12,264 nt of DNA, taken from NCBI GenBank assembly GCA_964457585.1, contig CAYWFU010000093.1:1-12264 (forward strand), given 5' to 3'. The stretch is from CAYWFU01 sp964457585. Lineage in GTDB: Bacteria; JACRDZ01. A program made the position numbers and the translations under genes. The notes beneath the pieces are model-generated. The model saw only the letters and a program-made list of their open reading frames with translations. It did not search any database and was not told the DNA's origin. Below, piece after piece: positions 5,243 to 12,083 of this stretch; positions within the stretch are counted from its first letter, which is position 1, and each line of letters starts with the position of its first letter.

Positions 5243-7450
5243 ATGCGACCATCCATATCTGATTATATAATAAAAAAAATAATAAATTTAGAATATTCAA
5301 ATCCTTTTGAAATGCTGGGAATTCATTCTGTTAATTCTAATAATAAAAAATTCACTGCTATTCGTATCTTTAATCCACAGGCAAAGAACATCATTGTTGA
5401 CCGCATGGATAAATCCGAGAAATATCCTATGAATTGTCTGCATTCAGACGGTTTTTTCGAATCGATTATACCCAACATAACCTCACCTTTTTCTTATCAG
5501 CTTGTAGTCGAATATTTTGATGGTAAAACAAAAATAGAAAAAGACCCTTATTCATTCCCTCAAATTTTGAGCGATTTTGATTTGCATCTTTTCAATGAAG
5601 GAAATCATCATTTTATTTATAGTAAATTAGGAGCGCATGTTTTTGAAATAAAAAAAATAAAAGGAGTTGTATTCTCTGTCTGGGCGCCAAATGCGGAATG
5701 TGTAAGTGTTATAGGAGATTTTAATTATTGGGATCGAAGAAGACATCCAATGCGTCCTTTAAATAATTCCGGTGTATGGGAAATATTTATACCTGATATC
5801 AGTGCAGGCATTTATTATAAATTTGAAATTCGCACTAAAGAAGGGAAGATAATTACAAAATCTGATCCATATGCTTTTTTTAGTGAAAAGAGACCAAAGA
5901 CAGCTTCATGCGTTTATGATTTAAACAAATACAAATGGGATGATTCAGAATGGATGAAAAAAAGACCAAATTATGATATTTATCATAAACCTATGAGTAT
6001 TTATGAAGTTCATCTTGGTTCATGGATGAGAGTGCCTGAAGAAAATAACAGATTGCTAACTTATAGAGAATTAGCAGAACAGCTTATCCCATATGTTTTA
6101 AAAATGGGATATACACATATAGAACTTTTACCTATTGCAGAACATCCTTTTGATGATTCATGGGGGTATCAGGTTTTAGGCTATTTTGCGCCAACCAGCC
6201 GTTTTGGTTCTCCTGATGATTTAAGATATTTTATAGATGTATGTCATCAAAATAATTTAGGGATATTAATTGATTGGGTACCAGCGCATTTCCCGCGTGA
6301 TGGACATGGACTGACAAAATTTGACGGGACTGCTTTATATGAACATGAAGATCCTCGGCGCGGAGAACACCAGGATTGGGGAACATTAATTTTTAATTAT
6401 GGACGAAATGAAGTTAAAAATTTTCTTATATCAAACGCATTATTCTGGTTTGAAAAATATCATATAGATGGAATACGTGTTGATGCTGTTGCTTCTATGC
6501 TTTATCTGGATTATAGTAGAAAAGAAGGCGAATGGGTTCCTAATATTTATGGCGGGAGAGAGAATTTAGAAGCAATTAGTTTTTTAAAAGAATTGAATAC
6601 CTTAATATATAAATACTTTCCAGGAGCAATAACCATTGCCGAAGAATCCACTGCATGGCAGGGGGTTTCCCGTCCTACTTATCTCGGAGGTCTTGGATTT
6701 GGAATGAAATGGAATATGGGCTGGATGCATGACATACTGGATTATTTTACCAGAGACCCGGTTCATAGAAAATATCATCATCAAAATTTAACTTTTGCCT
6801 TGCTTTATGCTTTTCATGAAAATTTTATTTTACCTCTATCTCATGACGAAGTTGTTCATGGCAAGCGGTCGCTTCTGGATAAAATGCCGGGTGACCTATG
6901 GCAAAAATTCGCAAATCTGCGTCTTATATATGCATATATGTATGGTCAGCCAGGTAAAAAACTTATTTTTATGGGTGGAGAATTTGGACAATGGTGGGAA
7001 TGGAATTGCAATGAAAGTATTCAGTGGCATTTACTTCAATATGCCCCTCATAAAAAACTTCAAAAATTTGTAGAGGATTTAAATCAGTTTTATAAAAATG
7101 AACCGGCTTTATGGGAAGATGATTTTGAATATACTGGTTTTCAGTGGATAGATTTTTCCGACGGAGCATCAAGCATTGTTAGTTTTATGCGTAAAGCAAA
7201 AAATACTTCTGATTATTTGATAACAGTATTTAATTTTACTCCTGTTCCCAGATATGAATATCGAATAGGAGTTCCGGATCTTTGCTATTATAAAGAATTG
7301 CTTAATAGTGATTTAGAAATTTATTGGGGCAGCAATATAGGCAATAGCGGGGGTGTTTGGGCAGAAAATATTCCATGGCAGGGGTTCCCCTATTCTATAA
7401 AATTAATTCTTCCGCCTCTTGCAGGAATGTTTTTTAAAATGCAAAAATAA
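5243..7450 (+). CDS. glgB: 1,4-alpha-glucan branching enzyme (GH13)
   Basis: GlgB cuts alpha-1,4 glucan chains and rejoins them as alpha-1,6 branches in glycogen. At 735 residues it is a full-length long form: N1 module (about 15-105, with NPFEMLGIHSVN), CBM48 (about 120-220, FSVWAPNAECVSVIGDFNYW), GH13 barrel (about 230-620) and a C-terminal beta domain. Active-site regions are intact: DWVPAHFPRD, the nucleophile Asp414 in GIRVDAVASMLYLDY, the acid/base Glu467 in IAEESTAWQGVSRP and Asp535 in LPLSHDEVVHGKRSLL. Their spacing agrees with the E. coli enzyme. A modest AAGG (5232-5235) precedes the ATG by 7 nt. It is the last gene of the run that begins with iscU. No glgA, glgC or glgP lies nearby. 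Confidence 0.97.
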   Translation: MRPSISDYIIKKIINLEYSNPFEMLGIHSVNSNNKKFTAIRIFNPQAKNIIVDRMDKSEKYPMNCLHSDGFFESIIPNITSPFSYQLVVEYFDGKTKIEKDPYSFPQILSDFDLHLFNEGNHHFIYSKLGAHVFEIKKIKGVVFSVWAPNAECVSVIGDFNYWDRRRHPMRPLNNSGVWEIFIPDISAGIYYKFEIRTKEGKIITKSDPYAFFSEKRPKTASCVYDLNKYKWDDSEWMKKRPNYDIYHKPMSIYEVHLGSWMRVPEENNRLLTYRELAEQLIPYVLKMGYTHIELLPIAEHPFDDSWGYQVLGYFAPTSRFGSPDDLRYFIDVCHQNNLGILIDWVPAHFPRDGHGLTKFDGTALYEHEDPRRGEHQDWGTLIFNYGRNEVKNFLISNALFWFEKYHIDGIRVDAVASMLYLDYSRKEGEWVPNIYGGRENLEAISFLKELNTLIYKYFPGAITIAEESTAWQGVSRPTYLGGLGFGMKWNMGWMHDILDYFTRDPVHRKYHHQNLTFALLYAFHENFILPLSHDEVVHGKRSLLDKMPGDLWQKFANLRLIYAYMYGQPGKKLIFMGGEFGQWWEWNCNESIQWHLLQYAPHKKLQKFVEDLNQFYKNEPALWEDDFEYTGFQWIDFSDGASSIVSFMRKAKNTSDYLITVFNFTPVPRYEYRIGVPDLCYYKELLNSDLEIYWGSNIGNSGGVWAENIPWQGFPYSIKLILPPLAGMFFKMQK

Positions 7451-7459
7451 TTTAAAACT

Positions 7460-7879
7460 TCATTTATTCATATGTTCTGAGCTTGACAGAGATATTACTT
7501 TTTTCCCCATTACATATCTAAGATTTTTAGCTAAAGTACTTGCAGTTACTATTCCAACAATCTCATTTTTCTCTGTTATAATCAATCTTCTAATATTTTT
7601 GGTTGCTATTATATTACTTGCTTCCATAACACTAGTATCAGAATCAATAGTTAATATTGGGAAATTCATAATTTCTTTAATTGTTACTTTATCTGCATTT
7701 TTTTGTTTTGCTACAATTTTTTTTAAAATATCCCTTTCTGTTACTATTCCGACAACCTTTTTATTTTCTTCAACCAGTATAGAACCTATATTTTTTTGAT
7801 CCATAACATTTGCTGCTTCCACCACAGTGGCAGAAAAAGGCATTTTAGTAACATTATGCATTATGTCTTTTACTTTCAT
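7460..7879 (-). CDS. Two-CBS-domain protein
   Basis: The 139 residues are almost entirely a tandem CBS (Bateman) module: CBS1 about 8-60, with NIGSILVEENKKVVGIVTER followed by DIL, and CBS2 about 73-125, with NIRRLIITEKNEIVGIVTAS. Such modules bind adenine nucleotides (AMP, ATP, SAM or related) and act as energy or ligand sensors, here without an attached effector domain. The start is well supported by AGGAGG (7887-7892 on the minus strand), 7 nt upstream. It ends 9 bp from the convergent glgB stop and follows the lipoprotein gene by 18 bp, so it is probably the last gene of the minus-strand cluster. Its partner is unknown. Confidence 0.9.
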   Translation of the reverse strand: MKVKDIMHNVTKMPFSATVVEAANVMDQKNIGSILVEENKKVVGIVTERDILKKIVAKQKNADKVTIKEIMNFPILTIDSDTSVMEASNIIATKNIRRLIITEKNEIVGIVTASTLAKNLRYVMGKKVISLSSSEHMNK

Positions 7880-7897
7880 TTAAAATCCTCCTTTTAA

Positions 7898-9025
7898 TTA
7901 ATTAAATATTCTATCTGAATATTTTTCAGCTAAAATTTTTACTCCTTGATTTAATGCATTATCTTCAGAAAAACCTGCGCTTGTAAAAGTAATGCTATCG
8001 CTTTTTGCAATATCACCATTTTTATTTATAACTTTATAATTAAAAATAATATTACATGAAATTATATTTGTATCATACATAGTCCCTTTTTTAAATGAAT
8101 AACTGATAGTTCCAAGAATCAGATTATCTATTTTATTTAAAGCATTTGCTTCCTTTAAAAAATTAGTATCCCCGTCGTAAATTTCTTTAAAAAAACCTCT
8201 GGTTTTGAATAATTCTTCTTTGAAAAGGTTTATTACTATATTGTTTTTTTCAGTTCTTAAAAGGTTATAGAAAGCATTTTCAGGAGAAAATCCGCTTTCG
8301 GTTTTTCGCGATTCAATTACAATCGCAATATTTTTTTTATTTGTATAAGTTGTGAAATTTTCACTTAATAAAGATTCGAATTCAATAAATCTTTTATCAT
8401 TTTTATCTATTTGACTTTTAACTCTTTTTGTTATGATTTCTGATTTTTTTTCAAGCAGTTTTATTATTATTTCGTCTTTATCAAGCACATCATTGCCAAC
8501 CGCTAAAACTTTTGCCTGCTCTGTTGCCAAAAGATGAATATTAATATCAACTTTATTTCCTAAATCTGTTAATGTCCCTATTACTATTGCATCTGCTCCA
8601 AGTACTTTTCCTATTGACAGAGCGGTTTTATCATCAATTATTCCGGTAAGAGTGAGATTTATTTCCTTAAAAACAGCATCTAACTGCTTACGTTCAACTA
8701 CCTCAAATTTATCTTTGTACTGAAAAAGGCTGTTTGTTAATTTATCTGATAAAAATATTCCAAGTTCAGTCATTTGTCCGGTTAATAAAGGGAAATCCAC
8801 AATTGCAACTTTTCTTTTATTCTGTTCCAGCATAGTTGATGATATTTGCTGTGACAGATTGGAGATAACTTTATTTATATCTGCATGTTTTGCAGATTGT
8901 TCAGCATCTGTTTTCAATTGCGGTTTTGTTTTGGTACAGCTTATTAATATTATAGAAGACAATAAAAAAATTTTTAAACAAAAATATGTATTAATTTTAA
9001 ATTTTTTAATTTTTGGATTTTTCAT
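7898..9025 (-). CDS. FlgO/CsgG-like domain lipoprotein
   Basis: This 375-residue protein starts with a signal peptide ending in a lipobox (ILISC, Cys30), so it is a lipoprotein, probably on the periplasmic face of an outer or inner membrane. Residues 55-178 have the FlgO/CsgG-type pattern: RKVAIVDFPLLTG, then SDKLTNSLFQ, FEVVERKQLDAVFKEINLTL, GADAIVIGTLTDLGNKVDI and LLATEQAKVLAVG. The C-terminal half (about 190-375) is not recognised. Family members include the flagellar protein FlgO and the curli secretion channel CsgG, but no flagellar or curli genes are here, so the role is open. There is no clear Shine-Dalgarno before the ATG. With only 12 bp after the upstream stop, translation may depend on the preceding repeat-protein gene. 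Confidence 0.8.
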   Translation of the reverse strand: MKNPKIKKFKINTYFCLKIFLLSSIILISCTKTKPQLKTDAEQSAKHADINKVISNLSQQISSTMLEQNKRKVAIVDFPLLTGQMTELGIFLSDKLTNSLFQYKDKFEVVERKQLDAVFKEINLTLTGIIDDKTALSIGKVLGADAIVIGTLTDLGNKVDINIHLLATEQAKVLAVGNDVLDKDEIIIKLLEKKSEIITKRVKSQIDKNDKRFIEFESLLSENFTTYTNKKNIAIVIESRKTESGFSPENAFYNLLRTEKNNIVINLFKEELFKTRGFFKEIYDGDTNFLKEANALNKIDNLILGTISYSFKKGTMYDTNIISCNIIFNYKVINKNGDIAKSDSITFTSAGFSEDNALNQGVKILAEKYSDRIFN

Positions 9026-9037
9026 ATTTTGATTTTT

Positions 9038-9826
9038 TTATGGGATCCATATAGTAAGTCCAGCAGCTTTTACTGCATTATGCCAGGAACCAAATATATT
9101 TCTAATTGTTGTAGTATTCATTTTACTATTATCTTCAAAAGCTTTACAAGTAAGACATTTCGTCCCAAGTTTAGATGAAATTCTCTGCATTTCAGCAATA
9201 ATTTCTTTCTTTTTTTTATTTAATATTTCAGGTGAATGAGGATCCCATATAGTAAGACCGGCAGCTCTTATTGCATTATGCCAGGTTCCAAATGCTCTGG
9301 TAACTGTCCTGAGACTTACAATTCCTCTCCCCTCGTAATCTGACCCCTTAAGATATTTAGTCCTAAGTTCCGATGAAATTTTTTGTAAATCAATAATAAT
9401 CTCTTTTTTTAGATTATTTTTTTCTTCAGGAGATCTGGGAATGCAAATTTTAAGACCAGCCACCCTTACTGCATTATGCCATGACCCAAATGCTCTGACT
9501 ACTGTTCCATTATCTGCAATTTTACAATTATTTTCAAAAATTCTACCAGTAAGATATTTCGTCCCAATTTTAGATGAAATTCTCTGCATTTCAGCAATAA
9601 TTTCCTTACGCCTTTTATTTAATACTTTAGGCGAACTGGGATCCCATATTGTAAGCCCAGCAGCTCTTACCGCATTGCGCCATGACCCAAATGTTTTATA
9701 TACAGCCGTGAGACTTACATTTCCTTTACGCTGGAAATCAGTACACTTAAGATATTTCGTCCCAAGTTCAGATGAAATTCTCTGTATCTCAGTAATAATT
9801 TTTTTTTTATTTGTATCCATATTCAT
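9038..9826 (-). CDS. HNH homing-endonuclease-associated repeat protein, four repeats, no nuclease domain
   Basis: The 262 residues are four copies of the approximately 66-residue HNH-associated repeat, a predicted helical DNA-binding module often found next to homing-endonuclease domains. Each ends in a near-identical block: GSWRNAVRAAGL (47-58), GSWHNAVRVAGL (114-125), GTWHNAIRAAGL (180-191) and GSWHNAVKAAGL (246-257). Helices with EIQRISSELGTKYL-like sequence precede them. No HNH, LAGLIDADG or GIY-YIG nuclease motif is visible. Repeats 1 and 3 resemble each other, as do 2 and 4, which implies duplication of a two-repeat unit. The ATG at 9826 has only a poor AAAGAAAG ahead of it, and an in-frame ATG two codons later is an alternative. 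It leads the minus-strand cluster with the FlgO-like lipoprotein and the CBS protein. A sequence-specific DNA-binding role is inferred. Confidence 0.85.
   Translation of the reverse strand: MNMDTNKKKIITEIQRISSELGTKYLKCTDFQRKGNVSLTAVYKTFGSWRNAVRAAGLTIWDPSSPKVLNKRRKEIIAEMQRISSKIGTKYLTGRIFENNCKIADNGTVVRAFGSWHNAVRVAGLKICIPRSPEEKNNLKKEIIIDLQKISSELRTKYLKGSDYEGRGIVSLRTVTRAFGTWHNAIRAAGLTIWDPHSPEILNKKKKEIIAEMQRISSKLGTKCLTCKAFEDNSKMNTTTIRNIFGSWHNAVKAAGLTIWIP
9041..9805 (-). repeat. Internal 2+2 coding repeat within the HNH-repeat gene
   Basis: At the DNA level the repeat gene contains two tandem units of roughly 399 bp. For example, CGTCCCAA followed by a closely similar TTAGATGAAATTCTCTGCAT stretch occurs at 9161 and again at 9560, an offset of 399 bp (133 codons). 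Unit one encodes repeats 1-2 (about 9805-9410) and unit two repeats 3-4 (about 9406-9041). The high identity between units suggests recent duplication or gene conversion. Confidence 0.7.
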
Positions 9827-9837
9827 TTCTTTCTTTT

Positions 9838-9877
9838 AGCGCACCAGCGATAAAGCATCCAATGCAGCGCAATTGCC
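9838..9877. other. GC-richer palindromic patch in the leader of the HNH-repeat gene
   Basis: Between the promoter and the start of the repeat gene lies a patch far richer in G and C than its surroundings. It contains GCATCCAATGC (a 4-bp dyad around CCA) flanked by GCGC on both sides. It sits in the 5' untranslated leader. It could be an operator, possibly for the repeat protein itself, or a remnant of an inserted element. Neither is shown by the sequence alone. Confidence 0.35.
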
Positions 9878-9921
9878 AGACTTTTTATTAGTCTAACATT
9901 TCTTCATATCACTTATTTAAT

Positions 9922-9952
9922 ATTATAACATATTCTGTTTTTAAATAGTCAA
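9922..9952 (-). promoter_or_regulatory. Candidate promoter for the HNH-repeat/lipoprotein/CBS cluster
   Basis: On the minus strand TTGACT (9947-9952) and a perfect TATAAT (9922-9927) are separated by 19 bp, slightly longer than optimal. The inferred transcript has a leader of roughly 90 nt before the ATG at 9826. It includes a small hairpin (AGACT/AGTCT around 9878-9896) and the GC-richer patch. Confidence 0.5.
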
Positions 9953-9958
9953 TAATTT

Positions 9959-10847
9959 TTAAATTAAATGAATTTCCATTCTACAATTTTTACAATCAAA
10001 TTTCAATAGATATAAGCGGTTATTTTTATCCATTAAATATAAAGGTTCCCTAATATTTTTCCTGGTTAAATTTTTCCCGCATAAATCCAATTCCTGCTTA
10101 ATGCAGTATTTTGTCCGCATAACCATTCTATTTTTCATGATGAGCCCTGATTCTGCTGCTAACTCAAAAATGACAGCCCCATGGTGTTCATAAAAATTTT
10201 TAGCTTTTTCATTTAAAACATTTCCGGTATAAAGTATTTTTTTAATTGGGTAAGGAATTGAATTTTTTAAAATTTGTCCGCTTAAGAGCGGGAAATTATT
10301 ATTACGACTGATAAGAAGATTGCTTATAGCTCCGCGCCGTAAATTATTTAGAACTGAATATAGAATATTCTGCGCTATTGCCATCTTCATCAATAACTCC
10401 CAATTTATAACCATCTGAAAATTCATTAAGAGTAAAAGACACTGATATTTGGCGACTGCAAGCTGTTTTTTCAATCTGTTTTATAAAAATATGATTATGG
10501 TTTCGATAAATAATCGTACCTTTTTTTATATGGTTAATTTTGTCCGGATATATCCTATTTTTATTTACTAAATTTACAATTGTACCTTTTAAATTATTCT
10601 CGGAATCGAAAAAACACAGACCATCCCCATTATTTAAATCATGTTCAGAAGCGATTTCGAAAAAATCTTTACCGGTATTTATAACGATACCAATTTGTTC
10701 CCCAATAGATTTGGGAGTAAAAAAAGAGGCAAGTTTATTTTTTTTTTCATTAATCGCATAATCAGTATACCCTCGATTGGAGATATTAACGATGCTGGAT
10801 TGTAAAGATAAACGAATGCAAGAGGCTATAGACTTAGTAGTATCCAA
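9959..10847 (-). pseudogene. Decayed peptidase U32-family gene (long form), C-terminal region only
   Basis: Two overlapping minus-strand frames (10847-10344 and 10474-9959) together resemble the C-terminal half of long peptidase-U32 family proteins (RlhA/YhbU relatives with a DUF3656-like domain). The first frame has NRGYTDYAINEKKNKLASFF and NNGDGLCFF. The second has LNNLRRGAISNL, YTGNVLNEKAKNFYEHHG, VMRTKYCIKQELDLC and FDCKNCRMEI. The last two hold the four Cys expected near the end. The catalytic TIM-barrel region is absent: only about 130 bp separates this from tatC, and the first frame opens with a TTG. The frames change near 10355-10380, where the family normally has several dozen more residues before the LNELRRE-like motif, so a deletion plus frameshift is likely. 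The gene is almost certainly non-functional. Confidence 0.8.
10356..10370. repeat. Perfect inverted repeat at the U32 frame-change point
   Basis: GAATAT and ATATTC are exact reverse complements around AGA. The dyad coincides with the point where the two U32 frames exchange. Short dyads can promote slippage or deletion during replication, which would explain the damage. Confidence 0.5.
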
Positions 10848-10870
10848 ATTGCTCTTCTCGGATTTGTTAT

Positions 10871-10886
10871 ATAATAATATTATTAT
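10871..10886. repeat. 16-bp AT-only perfect palindrome
   Basis: ATAATAATATTATTAT is its own reverse complement. It lies between the U32 relic and tatC. In such AT-rich DNA it may be a chance trinucleotide slippage product. No regulatory role can be argued. Confidence 0.4.
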
Positions 10887-10938
10887 TATTTGAGTTTGGC
10901 AGATTTTAGATAAATAGATTCTAAACCGAAAAAATATG

Positions 10939-10967
10939 TTGCTTATGATTTATAGCTTTGATAGTAT
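10939..10967 (+). promoter_or_regulatory. Candidate promoter for tatC, giving an almost leaderless transcript
   Basis: TTGCTT (10939-10944), a 17-bp spacer and TAGTAT (10962-10967) resemble a sigma-70 promoter. Initiation 6-8 nt past the -10 box would fall at about 10974, only about 3 nt before the tatC ATG at 10977. No Shine-Dalgarno sequence precedes that ATG, in agreement with leaderless translation. Confidence 0.45.
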
Positions 10968-10976
10968 TAACTCAAT

Positions 10977-11708
10977 ATGAATGATTTTGATTTAAATAAA
11001 ATATTTGAAATTGTTGATTCCTATAGAAAAAAAATTTTATTTTTTATCAGTATATTTTTTTTATTTTTTATAATTACATTTATTTTTTCTGAAAAATTAT
11101 TGGAATTTATTTGTATTCCTTTTTTTGCCCTGAATAAGAAACTTCCTGATTTTTTTTTGCTCCCAAAAAATTTAATTTATACTGCACCATTTGAAATAAT
11201 ATGGGTAAAGCTGAAAATTTCCATTGTTTTTTGTTTGATAATTTTATGGCCGTTAATTATTTTTATTATTATAAAAGAAATAAATAAAATAAAAGAAATT
11301 AAACATATTTATTTGATAATTTTTATTTTGATATTCCTTTTTTATTCAGGGATAAGTTTTTCTTTCTATTTTATTATTCCGATTATTTTGAATTTTTTTT
11401 TGAATTTTGAATCTTCTTATCTTCAAGCACTATGGACTATAACAAATTATACTAATCTGGTAATAAATATATCAGTTTTAACAGGTATGTTTTCTGAATT
11501 TCCAATAATATTGATAGGTTTGGTATGGATTAACCTTATAGAGATTAGCAGTCTTCTCAACGCGCGGAAATATATTATTGTTTTAATTTTTATAATTGCA
11601 GCGGCTGCAACTCCGGGTCCTGATGTGGTTTCTCAACTTTTAGTAGCAATTCCAATTTGGATAATTTTTGAAATTACTCTTTTATTCCTGAAAATATTTT
11701 ATCGTTAA
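10977..11708 (+). CDS. tatC: Sec-independent (Tat) protein translocase subunit TatC
   Basis: TatC is the inner-membrane receptor that binds twin-arginine signal peptides and recruits TatA-type subunits for export of folded proteins. The 243 residues contain about six membrane segments (near 20-38, 76-97, 110-135, 163-183, 198-212 and 218-240). Family motifs seen are TAPFEIIWVKLKIS, YSGISFSFYFIIPIILNFFL, FSEFPIILIGLVW and the signature ARKYIIVLIFIIAAAATPGP plus DVVSQLLVAIPIWIIFEI. The N-terminal signal-peptide site is divergent: where many TatC proteins have ELRKRL this one has SYRKKI, so the usual Glu is missing. No tatA or tatB is adjacent. The start lacks a Shine-Dalgarno. It converges on the ftsB-like gene with a single base between stop codons. 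Confidence 0.93.
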   Translation: MNDFDLNKIFEIVDSYRKKILFFISIFFLFFIITFIFSEKLLEFICIPFFALNKKLPDFFLLPKNLIYTAPFEIIWVKLKISIVFCLIILWPLIIFIIIKEINKIKEIKHIYLIIFILIFLFYSGISFSFYFIIPIILNFFLNFESSYLQALWTITNYTNLVINISVLTGMFSEFPIILIGLVWINLIEISSLLNARKYIIVLIFIIAAAATPGPDVVSQLLVAIPIWIIFEITLLFLKIFYR

Positions 11709-11709
11709 T

Positions 11710-12018
11710 TCATTTCTTATCATCAATAAATTTATATACTATCTCTCCATCCTTTATTAATCCAAGCTCTTCTCTGGCAATTTTTTCAATATATCGATCA
11801 TCATAAGTCAATTTTTTTATTTCTGTATCTAATTCAGAATTTTCAGCTTTTAGTTCATTAATATGAGATTTTAAAGAATGTATTTTATGATAAAAACTGC
11901 CAATACGTAAAAAGCCATCTCGCCCTGCGATGAAAATATAAACCAGTGAAACTAGAATTGTATAAAAAATAATTTTATTATATTTCTTTTTTTTTATTTT
12001 TAAGTTAGATTTAATCAT
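11710..12018 (-). CDS. ftsB: FtsB/DivIC-type septum formation initiator protein
   Basis: FtsB/DivIC proteins are small bitopic components of the divisome that bridge FtsL and FtsQ/DivIB and help activate septal peptidoglycan synthesis. This 102-residue protein has the family architecture: a short Lys-rich cytoplasmic start (KIKKKKYNK), one membrane segment (about 15-31), a coiled coil (about 42-70, HSLKSHINELKAENSELDTE) and the conserved tail YIEKIAREELGLIKDGEIVY (77-96). GAGGT lies 7 nt before the ATG. The stop is one base from that of tatC. The gene upstream on the same strand (SH3 protein) ends 65 bp away. The family call is firm. The choice between ftsB and divIC depends on lineage. Confidence 0.9.
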   Translation of the reverse strand: MIKSNLKIKKKKYNKIIFYTILVSLVYIFIAGRDGFLRIGSFYHKIHSLKSHINELKAENSELDTEIKKLTYDDRYIEKIAREELGLIKDGEIVYKFIDDKK

Positions 12019-12083
12019 TATGCTACCTCATTTATGACCTTACTGAGTATATCGGGTAAATAAAAAATAAATTCATAACAAAA

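Noticed and set aside
7419..7799. A 126-codon plus-strand frame overlapping the end of glgB and the CBS gene
   Set aside because: It is antisense to a clear two-CBS protein with a strong ribosome site. Its hydrophobic composition comes from the complement of that gene.
9441..9839. A 132-codon open frame on the plus strand opposite the HNH-repeat gene
   Set aside because: It is the antisense of a coding repeat gene, its sequence is just the repeat pattern read backwards, and it has no recognisable domain.
9878..9896. AGACT/AGTCT hairpin as terminator of a plus-strand transcript
   Set aside because: No plus-strand gene ends nearby, the stem has only 5 bp, and the T-run lies in the loop rather than after the stem.
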